Assembly: GCA_964036275.1 (NCBI GenBank) | Contig: OZ038439.1 | Coordinates: forward strand, 14,374,830-14,438,829 | From: Litoditis marina | Lineage: Eukaryota > Nematoda > Chromadorea > Rhabditida > Rhabditidae | Length of the DNA: 64,000 nt | Reading direction: 5' to 3' | Shown: positions 21,783 to 36,873 of the stretch, piece after piece | How the letters are laid out: each line of letters starts with the position of its first letter | Position numbering within the stretch: position 1 is the stretch's first letter | Program-made: the position numbers and the translations under genes | Notes under the pieces: generated by a model | Database searches by the model: none | Seen by the model: only the letters and a program-made list of their open reading frames with translations | Told to the model about the DNA's origin: nothing

Positions 21783-23381
21783 TCCACTAGTATAAAAGGC
21801 TAGTTTGGTGTGTGTGTGGGTTTGTAACAATTTCAGTCGAAAAACCACTGGGGAAGAGTGAGGCAAATGGCGTGGAAAAAACGTGAGCTAGCTGGATTTC
21901 ATTTCTATTTCCAAGTGACTACAAATTGGCTGCAGCTGCAAATTGACGAATTGAGCAATAGATTTGTTCAGTCAAGTTAAACAAATTGGCATTAATGTCA
22001 CGTGGGACAAGCGGAGTACACGCGGCCTCAACAGAGAGAGAAAGAGATATAGAGAGATATAGATTCGCACTCTATGTTAGGGAGAACTCCCGCGCCCCAT
22101 GTTAAGAAAAACTTCCGCGCTCTATGTTAAGGAGAAGTTTTGCACTCTATGTTAGGGAGAATTTGCGCTCTATGTTAGAAGGGAGTTCCGCGCTCTATGT
22201 TGGGAAGAACTTCCGCGCCCCATGTTAAGAAAAACTTCCGCGCTCTATGTTAGGGAGACATTTTGCGCTCTGTGCTAGGGAATAGTTCCGCGCTCTATGT
22301 TAGGGAGAACTTCTGCGCTCTATGTTAGGGAGAACTTTCGCGCTCTATGTTAGGGAGAACTTCTGCGCTCTATGTTAGGGAGAACTTCCGCGCTCTATGT
22401 TAGGGAGAACTTCCGCGCCCCATGTTAAGAAAAACTTTTGCGCTCTATGTTAAGGGGAACTCCCGCGCTCTTTGTTAGGGAAAAATTTCGCGCTCTGTGT
22501 TAAGGAGAACTCTGGCGCCCCGGAATGAGAAAAACTTCCGCGCTCTATGTTAGGGAGAAATTTTGCGCTCTGTGCTAGGGAATAGTTCCGCGCTCTATGT
22601 TAGGGAGAACTTCCGCGCTCTATGTTAGGGAGAACTACCGCGTCCGTGTTAAGAAAAACTTTTGCGCTCTATGTTAAGGAGAAGTTTTGCACTCTATGTT
22701 AGGGAGAAATTGCGCTCTATGTTAGAAGGGAGTTCCGCGCTCTATGTTGGGAAGAACTTCCGCGCCCCATGTTAAGAAAAACTTCCGCGCTCTATGTTAA
22801 GGAGAACTCTGGCGCCCCCGGATTGGGAAAAACTTCCGCGCTCTATGTTAAGGAGAAGTTTCGCACTCTATGTTAGGGAGAACTTACGCGCTCTATGGTA
22901 TAGAGAAATCTCGCGCTCTATGTTAAGGAGAACTCTGGCGCCGCGGTTAAGAAAAACTTCCGCGCTCTCTGTTAGGGATAACTCCCGCGCCCCATGTTAA
23001 GAAAAACTTCCGCGCTCTATGTTAAGGAGAAGTTTCGCACTCTATGTTAGGGAGAACTTACGCGCTCTATGGTATAGAGAAATTTCGCGCTCTATGTTAA
23101 GGAGAACTCTGGCGCCGCGGTTAAGAAAAACTTCCGCGCTCTCTGTTAGGGAGAACTCCCGCGCTCTATGTTAGGGAGAAATTTCGCGCTTTATGTTAAG
23201 GGGAACTTCCGTGCTCTATGTTAAGAAAACTCCCGCGCGCTATGTTAAGGAAAGGTTTCGCGCTCTATGATAGGGAGAACTTCCATGTCCTGTGTTCAGA
23301 AAAGAAGGCCAGGGAGCTCCCGCCAGCCTAGGCTCAAACAAGGGAGGAGGAGGCGGCTTTAGCCGCCGGCGCCCTCCCTTG
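21783..23381 (+). mobile_element. Helitron H1 (non-autonomous), first of a head-to-tail pair
   Basis: It begins TCCACTAGTATAAAAGGCTA after a host A (21782) and ends with a hairpin (GGCGGCTTTAGCCGCC, about 23352-23367) and CCCTCCCTTG. This fits the Helitron layout of a TC start and a hairpin just inside a CT.. end; the terminal CTTG departs from the usual CTRR. The 1.6-kb body is a 25-bp minisatellite (22070-23290). No Rep/helicase coding frame is present. The next element starts at the following base. Confidence 0.8.
22070..23290 (+). repeat. 25-bp minisatellite inside H1
   Basis: Units read roughly CTTCCGCGCTCTATGTTAGG plus GAGAA, with variants CGCGCCCCATGTTAAGAAAA and CTCTGGCGCC. Larger multi-unit blocks also repeat (for example 22793-22930 and 22995-23110). 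Frames in it are artefacts of the repeat. Confidence 0.9.
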
Positions 23382-23636
23382 TCCACTAGTATAAAAGGCT
23401 AGTTTGGTCTGTGTGTGTGTGTGTGTTTGTAACAATTTCAGTCGAAAAACCAATGGGGAAGAGTGAGGCAAATGGCGTGGAAAAAACGTGAGCTAGCTGG
23501 ATTTTATTTCTATTTTCGAGTGACTACGAATCGGCTGCAGCTGCAAATTGAAATGGGGAATAGATTTACTCATTTTATGTTGAACAAGGCGTTGAAGTCA
23601 CGTAAAATACACGCAGCCCTCACAGAGAGAAATAGA

Positions 23637-26150
<2,514 letters not shown>

Positions 26151-26241
26151 CCATTTCAGAAAAAAATAGGGCCAGGAAGCTCTCGCCAGCCCGGAAGGCA
26201 AGGGAGGCGGAGGCGGCTTTAGCCGCCGGCGACCTACCTTG

Positions 26242-27235
26242 TCGAGAAATATTGGCACGATGCCAATGGGTCTCAGTGGGAATGGCACGAAAAATACCAT
26301 CGTTAATCTCCGTTTCTTGCTCATTTTCCGCCGTTCTAATAGTTTTTGCTACCGAATCTTTCATCTCAATATCTTATGTTGTTTCTATAAAATAGTGTTC
26401 ATCGTTAATGTATGGTATATTTCAAACTCATCAACATATTTTTTTCTCGCTCACCTCAAATACACGTTTCTTCTCTATGATGAAAACAATATTGTATCAT
26501 TTTAATCATTGTATTACATCACAATAACATACAAGAATGACAATAATTTTTTTTTATTTTTAACATCCAGTCTTGAGGCTTAAACATATTTTGAACTAGA
26601 TCGTCTCTTTTCTTTTATTGTTTTACTAATAGAAAATCAGAAAAAAGGTTTTTTGAATTGAATTAAATTATTTTTGACTCGAATGTACGTCTGTTTTCTA
26701 GGATGAAAATAATCTTGTATCATTTCAATTATTGAATGACAGTTTATTCGTGTTTCATACCGAGTTCAAGAAATACATCACAATAAAATACAATAATGAT
26801 TTATGTGATGAGCAATTGCCGAGTGTTCTTTGCGTGGACAGGCTTCTAAGCAAAACTTTCCTCGGAGTTCACCAATTCGACTGAAGATGACCTGAAAATA
26901 ATATGAATTGTAAAAAAGACAAACGACCGAACACTCTCATACTATGCAAACGACAATATGAGATTTTGATTGGTTTCTAGAATGAGAAGTCAGCAAAAAC
27001 AGTTGTATATGAGAGCTAGGTAAAATGTGAAGAAAACGGTACTTTGCCTCGCAAATTATAGTAATAACAGAAGGAACAACTATGCTAACTAAAATAAACT
27101 AATCTTTTCCTTGTATAAAACCCAAAGTTTGAAAGAAAACGTACTCAGAACTCACGGATGATTCGATAGACTGAGGGGTTTTGACACTACTGACCGAGAG
27201 CTGTAATGAGACACATTTGCAGATAAAAACTCAAG
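26242..27235. repeat. Module S right part, then a partial family Q copy
   Basis: From 26242 the sequence continues the interrupted module S (GGCACGATGCCAATGGGTCT). From about 26560 it matches 48770-49400 and 51620-52270, including the inverse of the SSSVELVNSEESFA exon near 26862-26892. It stops being similar around 27235. Confidence 0.65.
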
Positions 27236-28027
27236 AATAAGAATAACATTTTTATTTTCGGAAGACCGCTATATACTACTACTGCCTACTATTAACTAGA
27301 CGCGTTGCTTGCGCGGCGCTCCTAATCTTCAGTTTGATAAGAACTACTGAATGCAAGTTTTGCGTTAAGCCTGCCGCTAACTGTTAGGCTGCTTAAAATA
27401 GAACGACTATGTGGACCAATCCCGTGCTAACGGTCCTTTACACGACAATTGAAAAATGTATTGCAGTTTAAAGGACTGAAGCGTTCGGATTGGACCACAT
27501 AATAATTTTTCTTTAAGGTCACATGGCGTGCATGCATAGAGTGATTCGATTGGTATGTTATCCTTGTACGTTCTGAGCTCGTAACAGGGCTTCGAGGCTT
27601 CAAAAACTCATTCAGTCCACTTACAATCTATGTGATAACTTCTATTTTGTTAATTTTCGAGTTAACCAAAAGGTACCGTAGTCGGGACAGGCGTAGAGGA
27701 AAGTGTCGAGCTTATCACTTCTGGTTCTTTTTCGATCTTGAGTCTCATCTGTAAAAGGGTCGAAATTACTTTTCAGAACCAGCTCTCTGTCGAAAAGTAT
27801 TGACGTTCACTAATTTAGAATTATTTAACAATATCTCTCCGGGATTCATGTGAATTTTCACCACATTTGGGTCGAACACTCTATTATTATAATAAATGTT
27901 GAATACAATTTTACTCAAATGCTATTATTCTATTCATCTAGTATTTCATCCTGAGAAAAAAGTCATTATCGAGCAATGACAAGGTAACGTACCTCCGCCA
28001 CCTTTTTCTCGAATTGCTCTACGATGA
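27236..28027. other. Non-coding stretch with one MITE
   Basis: A GTGGACC-type palindromic MITE is at 27410-27501. Apart from that I see no supported exon, RNA gene or repeat. Confidence 0.5.
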
Positions 28028-31000
28028 TGTAAGTGATGGTTCATAACCGATCACTTATATTTACCGGTAGCTCAGGTAACCTAGTTGATAACTTCCCTCT
28101 TGTTCTCTTCTAACTTAAAACTGATCTAGATGTTCCTTTGATCAATACAATTGTTCGCGGAGTTATGTTTTACTTCCAGGCAACGCCCCCGACAAGACAC
28201 GAGCAACGGCAGAGAGGGTTTCGCGACGCATCGCGCTCGGTTCCGACCATATAACTCCACTTTTCATGTCTATACCTATTGAGTAATAAACCCCTATTGT
28301 CAATGTTATTCTCATCAACTGACCCAGCACACTTATTCCACAACTGGTAGCAGCGAATCCCATAGAACTATAATTTTCTATCGATCCCCGACCTTCTACT
28401 TTCCATCACTATTTTAATCGCTTTCGCTGACCGTCCTATTCCCTTCTCTATTCCTATTCGTATTGTGGATCTCGGATTCGAGGCTACTGCCCTCGCCCCT
28501 CTCTCCCGAATTTTTCTCTCCTCTGATAACAGTTTTGAGTTAGGCTGATAGGTGGGATGGCTACCCGGGTTTTTGTTGCGCCTGTTGAGGTACATTTAGG
28601 CCGACCGGTCGGAAGGCATCTTTCTGGGCTCCAAAGTTATGGCAGGTACCTTTAGTCGTAATTTTTGAAGTTTGACCAGAAAGCTCTGGCCTGCAGTAAT
28701 GCACTTTTGTAATTGTAGATTGAGATGAGCAGCCACGCTATCAGCGCTTTCCAAGTAGGTGACGACTGACTTGGATGCTCGGGGACGATGTGGTCTATTC
28801 TGTTGGTGAGGTTGTTTATTGTGAGACAATTCGGTGATTTTTGTTGTGTTCAACCTCACTATGGTTGCCCTAGTATGTATTTTTATTTTTATCAGAAAAA
28901 ATTTATTTTTGTTTCTGGTCAAATCATAATGTGGCTGTGGAACTAGGCGGAAACGTAAGGTAATGAGAATTTACAAATCACAAAAGAATAAACGGATGTC
29001 TGCAATGAGAAAAAGTTTAAGCTGAGAAAGACGCAGAGCAAAACTAACGAATAGAATGAGTCCGACGACAAATTTGTACATTTTTCTTCCACACATAGTC
29101 TTTTAAGATTACTACAGTATACTTTCGTTCATATGACTCAGCTGCTAAGCATAAGAATTTTCCCAGCCCGCGAAATCGCTGCTGATTCAGAAATTGATAA
29201 GATGGTAAAAACATAATTCCGTGAGCGCAACAAAACATGAATGATACACATTCTCAAAACACTTACAATTTGACGAGCATGAGAATACTAGCCATCATTA
29301 ATGCTTGATTACCCACTTCGTTTCGAATCAGTAAATTTATTTGAAAATGCATACTAGTTCATCTTTTCTGTTCGCATCTTCCTGGATACTACCACTCTTC
29401 TCCGTCACCATCGGAGCCTCACTCGTTCACTTGTTACCTCACGAATAATAGAAGGAAGACCGGAACACGTACAACAACAAAAAAGAGTATAATGGAAGTG
29501 CTCTTTGCAAAACATAATGTTGATCAAGGACTTTCTCAGACTGCAAAAAAAACATCAGTTCGATCTTCTCATCCGTACCTTTATCTGTTTCTTCAATTAG
29601 TGTAGTGTAATTTTTCCGAATTTTATTTTTCAGATTGGCTTGGAATAAAACACAACTTGCAGATGGTCCATAATTTCGGCTAGATGAATACGCTTCGGCT
29701 CCAACTGATGAACCAAAACAGAAGTCGCCAAACGAAAGCCAACAGATAGTCACGAAGTAGAGTCAGGTGAGTTCATTAACTTCGTTATATTCCCATTTCC
29801 CCCTCTATCAACCCCTTTTATGTAGTACAAATGGAAAGATGTCATAAACCGTAGAGAAAGTGGTTTTCAGGAAATCTCAGTACTGCACAGTAGATAGGAG
29901 TCAAGTTTTCGTTCTACTCTATATTATGCACAGTATTCTATTATATTGAGTATCTAAAAAAACAATCCCTATTGTTAAAGAATTAAACGAACTGTAGCTT
30001 CTCTCCGTCAAGTTCTTAGTAAAAGATGAACATGTGAATATAGTAAGGCCTCTTTCCATTTATGTGGTAACCAATAATTTATCTTATTGAGAAATTATGC
30101 GAACTTGCTAACCACTTGCAACAAAATGAAACTCAGAATCTGTGGCATAATGCTGAGCAATTTCTTTCCACACTGTAACGAACTCTTAAGATGACTACGA
30201 AACAGTAAACCATTAATTACAATCTTCTTTATTTTTCTATAAAAACTTAGGACTTTCTGAAAAACAAATGAAAATATCGAGCTTACTATGCTCGCCCTCA
30301 AACACCATCTAGTGAACGACTAAGAACAGAAAAATGGAGGACATGTGTGATGTCTAGTAAAATTGGAAAAATATATTCAAAAGTACAGTGACAATGCTTA
30401 CCGTTATTAAAGCTTCTATGCATGTGCTTCAAGTTACTGAGATTCATTGCAAAATAGACCGATATTTCATACTAGTACCGTTTTGGAGAATTAGGAATAT
30501 GCACATTTGACAGCGCTCTTCGTTTTTAAGGTATGAACGCATTAACACATGTTCTAAAGTGAGTCGCGATAGTGAATTACGGTGGCAAAAACTGAAATTG
30601 TTGCCAAAGTAGAAATTCATTGCAAAGCGGACGTAAAAGATAGCTTCAGAAGCCTCAGAAACTCTTCTCATTCAAGTAAGTGATTTGACCCGATGTCGAA
30701 GAAACATATTAGTTTCCAATTAGACTGCCACTTAGATTACGGATTTCCCTATCGAACTGAAACTGCAAACACGAGTTTAATTTTTTTTCGTCATCAATCT
30801 ATTCATTTCTTCCAACAATAAAATGAGAGTAGTCCAGGGACGGACTTCTGTAAAGGTGGGAGGTGTAAGTGATGGTTCATAACCGATCACTTATATTTAC
30901 CGGTAGCTCAGGTAACCTAGTTGATAACCTCCCTCTTGTTCTCTTCTAACTTAGAACTGATCTAGATGTTCCTTTGATCAATACAATTGTTCGCGGAGTT

Positions 31001-31174
31001 ATGTTTTACTTCCAGGCAACGCCCCCGACAAGACACGGGCAACGGCAGAGAGGGTTTCGCGACGCATCGCGGTTCCGACCATATAACTCCACTTTTCATG
31101 TCTATTCCTATTGAGTAATAAACCCCTATTGTCAATGTTATTCTCATCAACTGACCCAGCACACTTATTCCACA
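28028..31174 (+). mobile_element. LTR retrotransposon, internally degenerate
   Basis: The LTRs are 28028-28342 and 30864-31174; both begin TGTAAGTGATGG and end TTATTCCACA. They differ mainly by a 4-base indel (TCGCGCTCGG versus TCGCGG). Two bases after the left LTR is a likely primer-binding site, TGGTAGCAGCGAATCCC (28345-28361), complementary to a tRNA 3' end in CCA. A purine tract AAAGGTGGGAGG (30852-30863) abuts the right LTR. These set the orientation as plus. The LTR has TATAA (28250) and AATAAA (28285-28290). The 2.5-kb interior is too short for gag-pol, and no reverse transcriptase or integrase could be recognised. No clear target duplication: GATGA versus ACTGA. Confidence 0.8.
28343..30863. 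other. Interior of the LTR element, no recognised gene
   Basis: The longest frames are on the minus strand (28922-28596 and 28595-28368), opposite to the element, and basic in composition. I could not match them to gag or pol. The rest is AT-rich. It is either a highly decayed or a non-autonomous element. Confidence 0.5.
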
Positions 31175-31762
31175 ACTGAAGCATCGCTTCCTTAGCCTTG
31201 TTTTCCATTCTGGAAAAAAAGATTTAAAAAAAAAACAGTGATAGTTTGGAGTCACATAAAGTCTTTTAACATCAATCACTAATTTTGATCTTTGACCGGA
31301 AAAGTAATGATAGTTTGGAGTTTGGAGTCTTTTGAGTTTGTTCACATCGATCAGAAAACGAACAGCCGTTTAAATAGCTGCAATGTTAAAAGGAATATAT
31401 ACAGAAAATGAGTTGAGATGCATTTACGAAGTTCCCCGGGCGCATACTCAGAAAACTATAGATATAGCAGATGAGGTTAAACACCACGGAAAAGTTCACA
31501 CGAATAAACCCTGAACAGACTGGTTTTCAAAAGTTTAACATAGTCGCAGCCAAACTACGCCAATATGCGACTAGTGTCAATCTACAAATCAGATAAACCA
31601 TATAAAGCGGGGTCAATTAAAGAAATTCAATTAAAGTGAAGTAGACAAAGAAAGGAGTCACAGGCTGTACGAGCTGAAGGGAGGTCGAGAATCTATCAAC
31701 CAAAACGTACCGATACGACCGCCGGAAAAGTAGAATCAGAACAGAATGAGCTTCAACCAGAA

Positions 31763-32206
31763 CTCTGAAGCCTGAACGCTAGTAGATACGCTAGCTCTGA
31801 AAAATAATCTAGTAGTTTTCCAAGGTCTTACGGTATTCACGCGGCTCTATGGTATATTCCCACGCTTGCGGCATTCGCGTAACCTGTACTAGATACGACA
31901 CACTGGCGTTTATAGGGGAGCTGTATTCATAAAACGACAATCCATCAAATCGCGATATTGCCTAACAACAATAGTTGTACAAAATGGCAATAAATGTATA
32001 ACTATTTCAGAAGTACTTATTTTAAGTACTTTATTTTTGGTAAAAGCTTAATTTATTGAGTTTCTAACATTCAATATGAAATTTAAGAATAGCCGTTGCC
32101 CGCGTCAATACTTCAGCTACCGTAACCCGAAACGCTAGTAGATTCCCTAGTTGATATCAACATCGGGTTTTTTCCTCGCGTATCTACTAGCGTTCAGGCT
32201 TCAGAG
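31763..32206. mobile_element. 444-bp element with perfect 29-bp terminal inverted repeats
   Basis: The left end, CTCTGAAGCCTGAACGCTAG and on to 31791, is exactly inverted at 32178-32206. A second partial copy of the motif (ACGCTAGTAGATTCCCTAG) lies inside at about 32130. Flanking AA on both sides may be a target duplication or chance. No coding capacity. Confidence 0.75.
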
Positions 32207-32567
32207 AAGCCTCACCATCGACCAAACATGTTGCCAGACCAAATGCACTTTCTGAAAAACGAGTCAAGAAGTGAAACTGGTTTCACCTTTTCGGGATGTG
32301 GGAAAAACGTTCATTAAAAACGGCACCGGAAAATTATTCAAATTTTCGAGAGTCGCTTTTCAAGTTGACTTTTGCATTCAAATCGTCCTTCGAATTCAAG
32401 AATTTCGGAAAAGGTTCGTAATAAACTTTCACGCCCTTGAAATATTGCAAAAGTTGTTTGTTTTATTTCCACAGGTACAAATTATCGTATGAATTGTCGA
32501 TCAGCTAATAAAATCGATATCATCTCAATCATCTTGTTCTTTAACGAGCTCATTCCAGATGTTGATT

Positions 32568-32577
32568 TCTCTCTTTC

Positions 32578-32613
<36 letters not shown>
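32568..32613. repeat. CT microsatellite
   Basis: CTCTTTCTCT runs pass into pure CT. No gene lies within several hundred bases on either side; 32215-33790 holds only scattered chance frames and a GTGGACC MITE at 33099-33190. Confidence 0.85.
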
Positions 32614-32614
<1 letters not shown>

Positions 32615-33796
32615 GATTAATTTAGTTCAAAAATGTTACCGGATATGTGAATAATTATCATAAATCTTTTTAATTTGCACTCATTAACATATCACATCAC
32701 TCGGCTACTTTCTTAACATGTTAACATGTGAAGCCTAGGTGTCTGCTTACGTGGCAATACGGCATGAACATTACAATTTTCTCTCTCTGGTGAGCAGTTT
32801 GGCTTCTAACAATAGTACTATCTCTCTCCACATTTTTTCTCAAAGTTGTATTATATAAGTTTATCAAATAGGTGAACGCTAGTTAATTGTCTCGAACTAT
32901 TCGAACTTTGCTTGCTTGTTAGCCAGATTATCCAATTGTCATTTGTCTTACACTTGTTACGACTTCCATGAATTCACATTTCAACATACACTCTTTATCA
33001 CTCGAAAATGAGGTAATGAGAAAACCGATGAAGTATGAGCTATTCGCTGTTCTCAATTAATGATTTAATTGAGAAAAATCTTCAAAGGAGTACGATTTTG
33101 TGGTTCAATCCCTACGCTTCAGTCCTTTAAATTACAATACATGTTCTAATTGCAGTTTAAAGGACCGTTGATACGGAATCGGTCCACATAATGGTCCTGC
33201 TTTAAGAGTTAAAATCTTCAATTGTGCCTGTTTTGTGAGCCTTTGCGTTTTGTAAGCTTTTTAAAACAGAAGATTGCTACCAGCCAGTACGCGGTTTCAG
33301 CTTACATGATAATTCCAACATCTCTCATTCCATATGAATAAGCATTTGTGATACTTCTGCTTTATCTCATCTGACTATAGTGGTGTTCAGAAGTGTTCAG
33401 AAAACTGAAGATGGTCTGATTTCAGGTTGCAGTCTAAACACTCTATGCTCGCGCGCTTTGCCCTTCGGTAAGGTTCTGTTCATTTAAACTCATTTAAAAC
33501 TTGTCTAGGAATTCTGTTTTATCTCTCTTTCTCAGATTTGTTGTATTTTACTTTCGGAGTACAATTTGGTTGTTTCCAACAATGGTAGTTATTTCGGGTA
33601 TACTGTACAAAAAAACGGAAAACCAGTTTCCCTTCTTGACGCGTTTTTCAGAGAGTGCAGTCGCAGTTACTTTCGAGTACGTTTTGGTTGATATTCTTGA
33701 CGAGAGTATCATTCTTCCAGCTCACTAGAGCCTGTGATTTCTTTTTCTGCCAAATTATTTCCATAATTGATTCATTAGATTCAAAACTAAACACTT

Positions 33797-34323
33797 ATTC
33801 ATGAAAAAGTGGGGCCCAACGACTGTGAGATTTGTCTTCTGCTGTGCGCCCCTTAGACAACTACTCTCAAATGGAACAGCTACTGCTACAAAAATCGAAA
33901 AATACTAATATACTCAAGTATAACTGTTCATTACAAACATACAAAAGTCGTTAAATATTTCTCAAACCTGTAAACTAGAATCTACAAGTCACAGCTGCGA
34001 AAGAGAGAACAACTTTTGAATAATATGACAAACGTTATAGCACCTAGAATTGAAGTAATGACAAAAAATGCCAACCATTGTGTACAAAACCAGGAACTCT
34101 ATAATTGAGTAGGTTGAGTGAACATCTATGATTTGTAAATTCTAGTTTACAGGTTTGAGAAATATTTAACGACTTTTGTATGTTTGTAATGAACAGTTAT
34201 ACTTGCGTATATTAGTATTTTTCGATTTTTGTAGCAGTAGCTGTTCCATTTGAGAGTAGTTGTCTAAGGGGCGCACAGCAGAAGACAAATCTCACAGTCG
34301 TTGGGCCCCACTTTTTCATGAAT
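33797..34323. repeat. Long inverted repeat, 190-bp arms and 147-bp loop
   Basis: Arms 33797-33986 and 34134-34323 are near-perfect reverse complements (left ATTCATGAAAAAGTGGGGCC, right GGCCCCACTTTTTCATGAAT). Small differences occur near AGTATAACTG and at the inner ends. A transcript would fold to a long hairpin. It could be a foldback transposon or a local inverted duplication; no target duplication is clear. Confidence 0.85.
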
Positions 34324-34411
34324 TTTTCTCTTTTTGTACACATGCCGTAGGTATGTGGTTTGATCTGTACGGTGCAGATAAAATTGTTTTCTTGATGAAC
34401 CACTTGTCAAG

Positions 34412-35030
34412 TATTACCATCATTCGAAAAAAAATATGACGTCAACATTGCAGTTCTAGAAACTTACTTCATCTGCCCTTCAGAATCGCAGAATACGTCA
34501 TGTTTGAATGAAGTTTTATCGTTAATATACCACTTTAAGATATTTTCAGCATTTGAAAATATATGTGACGTCAACTTTGCACTTTTCAAAAATGACGTCA
34601 TCTGGTCTCCAGAATCCCAGAATACGTCACTCTTAGATTGAGTTTTACCGTTAATTGACCCTTTCTAAGACATTTTCATCATTTGAAAATATATTTGACG
34701 TCAACTTTGCACTTTTCAAAAATGACGTCATCCGGTCTCCAGAATCCCAGAATACGTCACTCTTAGATTGAGTTTTACCGTTGATTGACCCTTTCTAAGA
34801 CATTTTCATCATTTGAAAATATATTTGACGTCAACTTTGCACTTTTCAAAAATGACGTCATCTGGTCGCCAGAATCCCAGAATACGTCACTCTTGGATTG
34901 AGTTTCACCCTTAATTGACAGTTTCTAAGATATTACCATCATTTGAAAATATATGTGACGTCAACTTTGCACTTTTCAAAAATGACGTCATCCGAGCTCC
35001 AGAATCCTCGATGACGTCATCAGTAGAATA
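34412..35030. repeat. 130-bp tandem array with ten TGACGTCA palindromes
   Basis: TGACGTCA begins at 34437, 34566, 34593, 34696, 34723, 34826, 34853, 34956, 34983 and 35012. The main units repeat every 130 bases and carry two sites 27 bases apart, separated by ACTTTGCACTTTTCAAAAA. The outer units are more diverged. TGACGTCA is the full cAMP-response element bound by CREB/ATF-type bZIP dimers in animals; a regulatory role here is inference. Confidence 0.85.
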
Positions 35031-35097
35031 CTTACATCTAAATCGATGTCAGTTCATGTCGTGGTATCATACTTCAAATTTTACTTGAATTGGTTAG

Positions 35098-35573
35098 GAC
35101 TGAGCTGAGTTATAACGCAATTTGATTTACCCCGACAGAGAGGGCGAGAGAGTGCACGAAATGAAGAGACGCAGAGACATTTTCAAAGACCTATAACTTG
35201 ATGAAAAAAAATTTTTTTCGAAAAAAAGTTTGCGCCCCCAAGGTTTGAGTGGGATATCTATCGTTTCCCAAATTTTCAGTCAACTCGGTTCACACATAAA
35301 AATTTCCCAGGAGTGCGCACCAACACAGACGGAAGGACACACGGCGGAAGTTGGCGCTCTTGATGAAGCGAAAACGTCATAACTTGGCTCAAACTTGACC
35401 GATTTCGTTCAAATTTCGAACATAGCTTGTAAATGTGCCATAGAAAATCAGCAAATCATAAAAAGTTCTGATTTGCACAATTGGACCTTTTTGAGAGTGA
35501 ACTAAAAAAATGAAAGCGCGCATTAGCCGGACCAAAGACAAATCTCGCACAGCGCTTCGCGCTGCGCGCGATT
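35098..35573 (+). mobile_element. Element fragment ending in GCGCTTCGCGC hairpin
   Basis: The right end, AGCGCTTCGCGCTGCGCGCG then ATT (to 35573), is preceded by GGACCAAAGACAAATCTCGC, as in the elements at 55616 and, inverted, 8832. Left end not defined. The body (AACTCGGTTCACACA, AACTTGGCTCAAACTTGACC) is non-coding. Confidence 0.45.
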
Positions 35574-35575
35574 GC

Positions 35576-36130
35576 TTAAATGTGTTGGCGTAGTTTCGCT
35601 GTCACTAGGTTGAACTTTTGAAAAAACAGAACAGTCATTCTATATGACATTGTAATAGATTGCATTGGTTTGAAGCTCTCAAAAGTAAATTTTTGAAGTA
35701 CAATACAGTCCACTTGGGTTCTATTCATGTGAAATTTATTGTGGTGATGAAACCATTGCTTATAGGTATCCATAGGTATGGGTAGAGATCGTTTTATTAG
35801 TACATTGTGATAGATTTCATTGGTTTGAAGCTCTCGAAAGTTTTAAGTTTTTGAAATATAATACAGTCTACATAAATAATGTGAAAGTTATTGTGACGAT
35901 GAAACTCGATTGCTTATAGGTATCCATAGGTATAGGTAGAGATCGTTTTATTAGTACGTGCTGGAGGAGCTTCGTGAATGCATCTCAACAGTTTTGCAGT
36001 ATATAACCCTTCTAACAGTGCAATCACATACCGGTCCGTTTCCATGTCAATTATCAAAATAAGTGATTGGTGGGAACTGGGAAAAGAAAAGACTCCACAC
36101 TACATTGATCCCTTTCTACCTCATTCTAGA
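35576..36130. repeat. Local duplicated segment upstream of gene N
   Basis: Two copies of GATTGCATTGGTTTGAAGCTCTC-type sequence, each ending in TTGCTTATAGGTATCCATAGG, lie at about 35647-35800 and 35811-35960. It is immediately upstream of the first exon of gene N copy 2, so it may include regulatory DNA. No exon is seen. Confidence 0.5.
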
Positions 36131-36224
36131 ATGCGAGGAGCCGACAAGAAGAACATTCTCCACAGATTGGACACCACTTGCGAGGAGCTGAAATCGGTAC
36201 GAAATTCATAAATTATCCGCCTTA

Positions 36225-36365
36225 TGTGGGTCTCGAACCGGACCCAAAAGTTTGGGAGGCGCGGACGCTACTAAATATACTAACGGGGTTATACTATCTC
36301 TGTTGACGAATCGTATATGTGTTCCTACACAGCACAAAGTGAGATATACAGTATACCCCCGTCTT
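36225..36365 (-). repeat. Diverged tRNA-derived repeat in gene N intron 1
   Basis: The minus strand has the B-box GGTTCGAGACC (36229-36239) and, upstream, TACTGTATATCTCACTTTGTG. It shares the upstream motif with the copies near 7998, 16934 and 44404. Confidence 0.45.
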
Positions 36366-36697
36366 TCTCTGCGCGACAACTATACCATGTCATAATTCTA
36401 ACATGATTCTCTTCGCAGGATGAAGTATTGATCGGAGTGAGAATTATATTCAACATTACTGATAACTAGAAAGTGTTCCACCCAAATTAGATGAAAAATC
36501 ACATGAATCCTCAAGAGTGGTTTTTGAATAATTCTACATCCGTAATCATCAATATATTTCCACAAGGACTGACTCTGAGCAATAATAATGACCGTTTGCA
36601 GATCCGTATTGCGATTGCGCAGTCTGAAGCAGAAGAGCCCCATCATGTTGTCCCACCCACTCCTGCGCCATCGAAGGTAATTTTTGTTGACTCGCAA

Positions 36698-36783
36698 TCC
36701 ACTAGTATAAAAGGCTAGTCTGGTGTGTTTGTTTGTTTCTTTGTTTGTTTGTGGGTTTGTAACAATTTTAGTCGAAAAGCGGT

Positions 36784-36873
<90 letters not shown>

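Noticed and set aside
22070..23290. Possible telomere-like TTAGGG repeats
   Set aside because: TTAGGG occurs only inside the 25-bp minisatellite unit and never in tandem; nematode telomeres are TTAGGC.
28368..28922. Minus-strand frames inside the LTR element as gag
   Set aside because: They run opposite to the orientation fixed by PBS and PPT and show no gag or zinc-knuckle motif.
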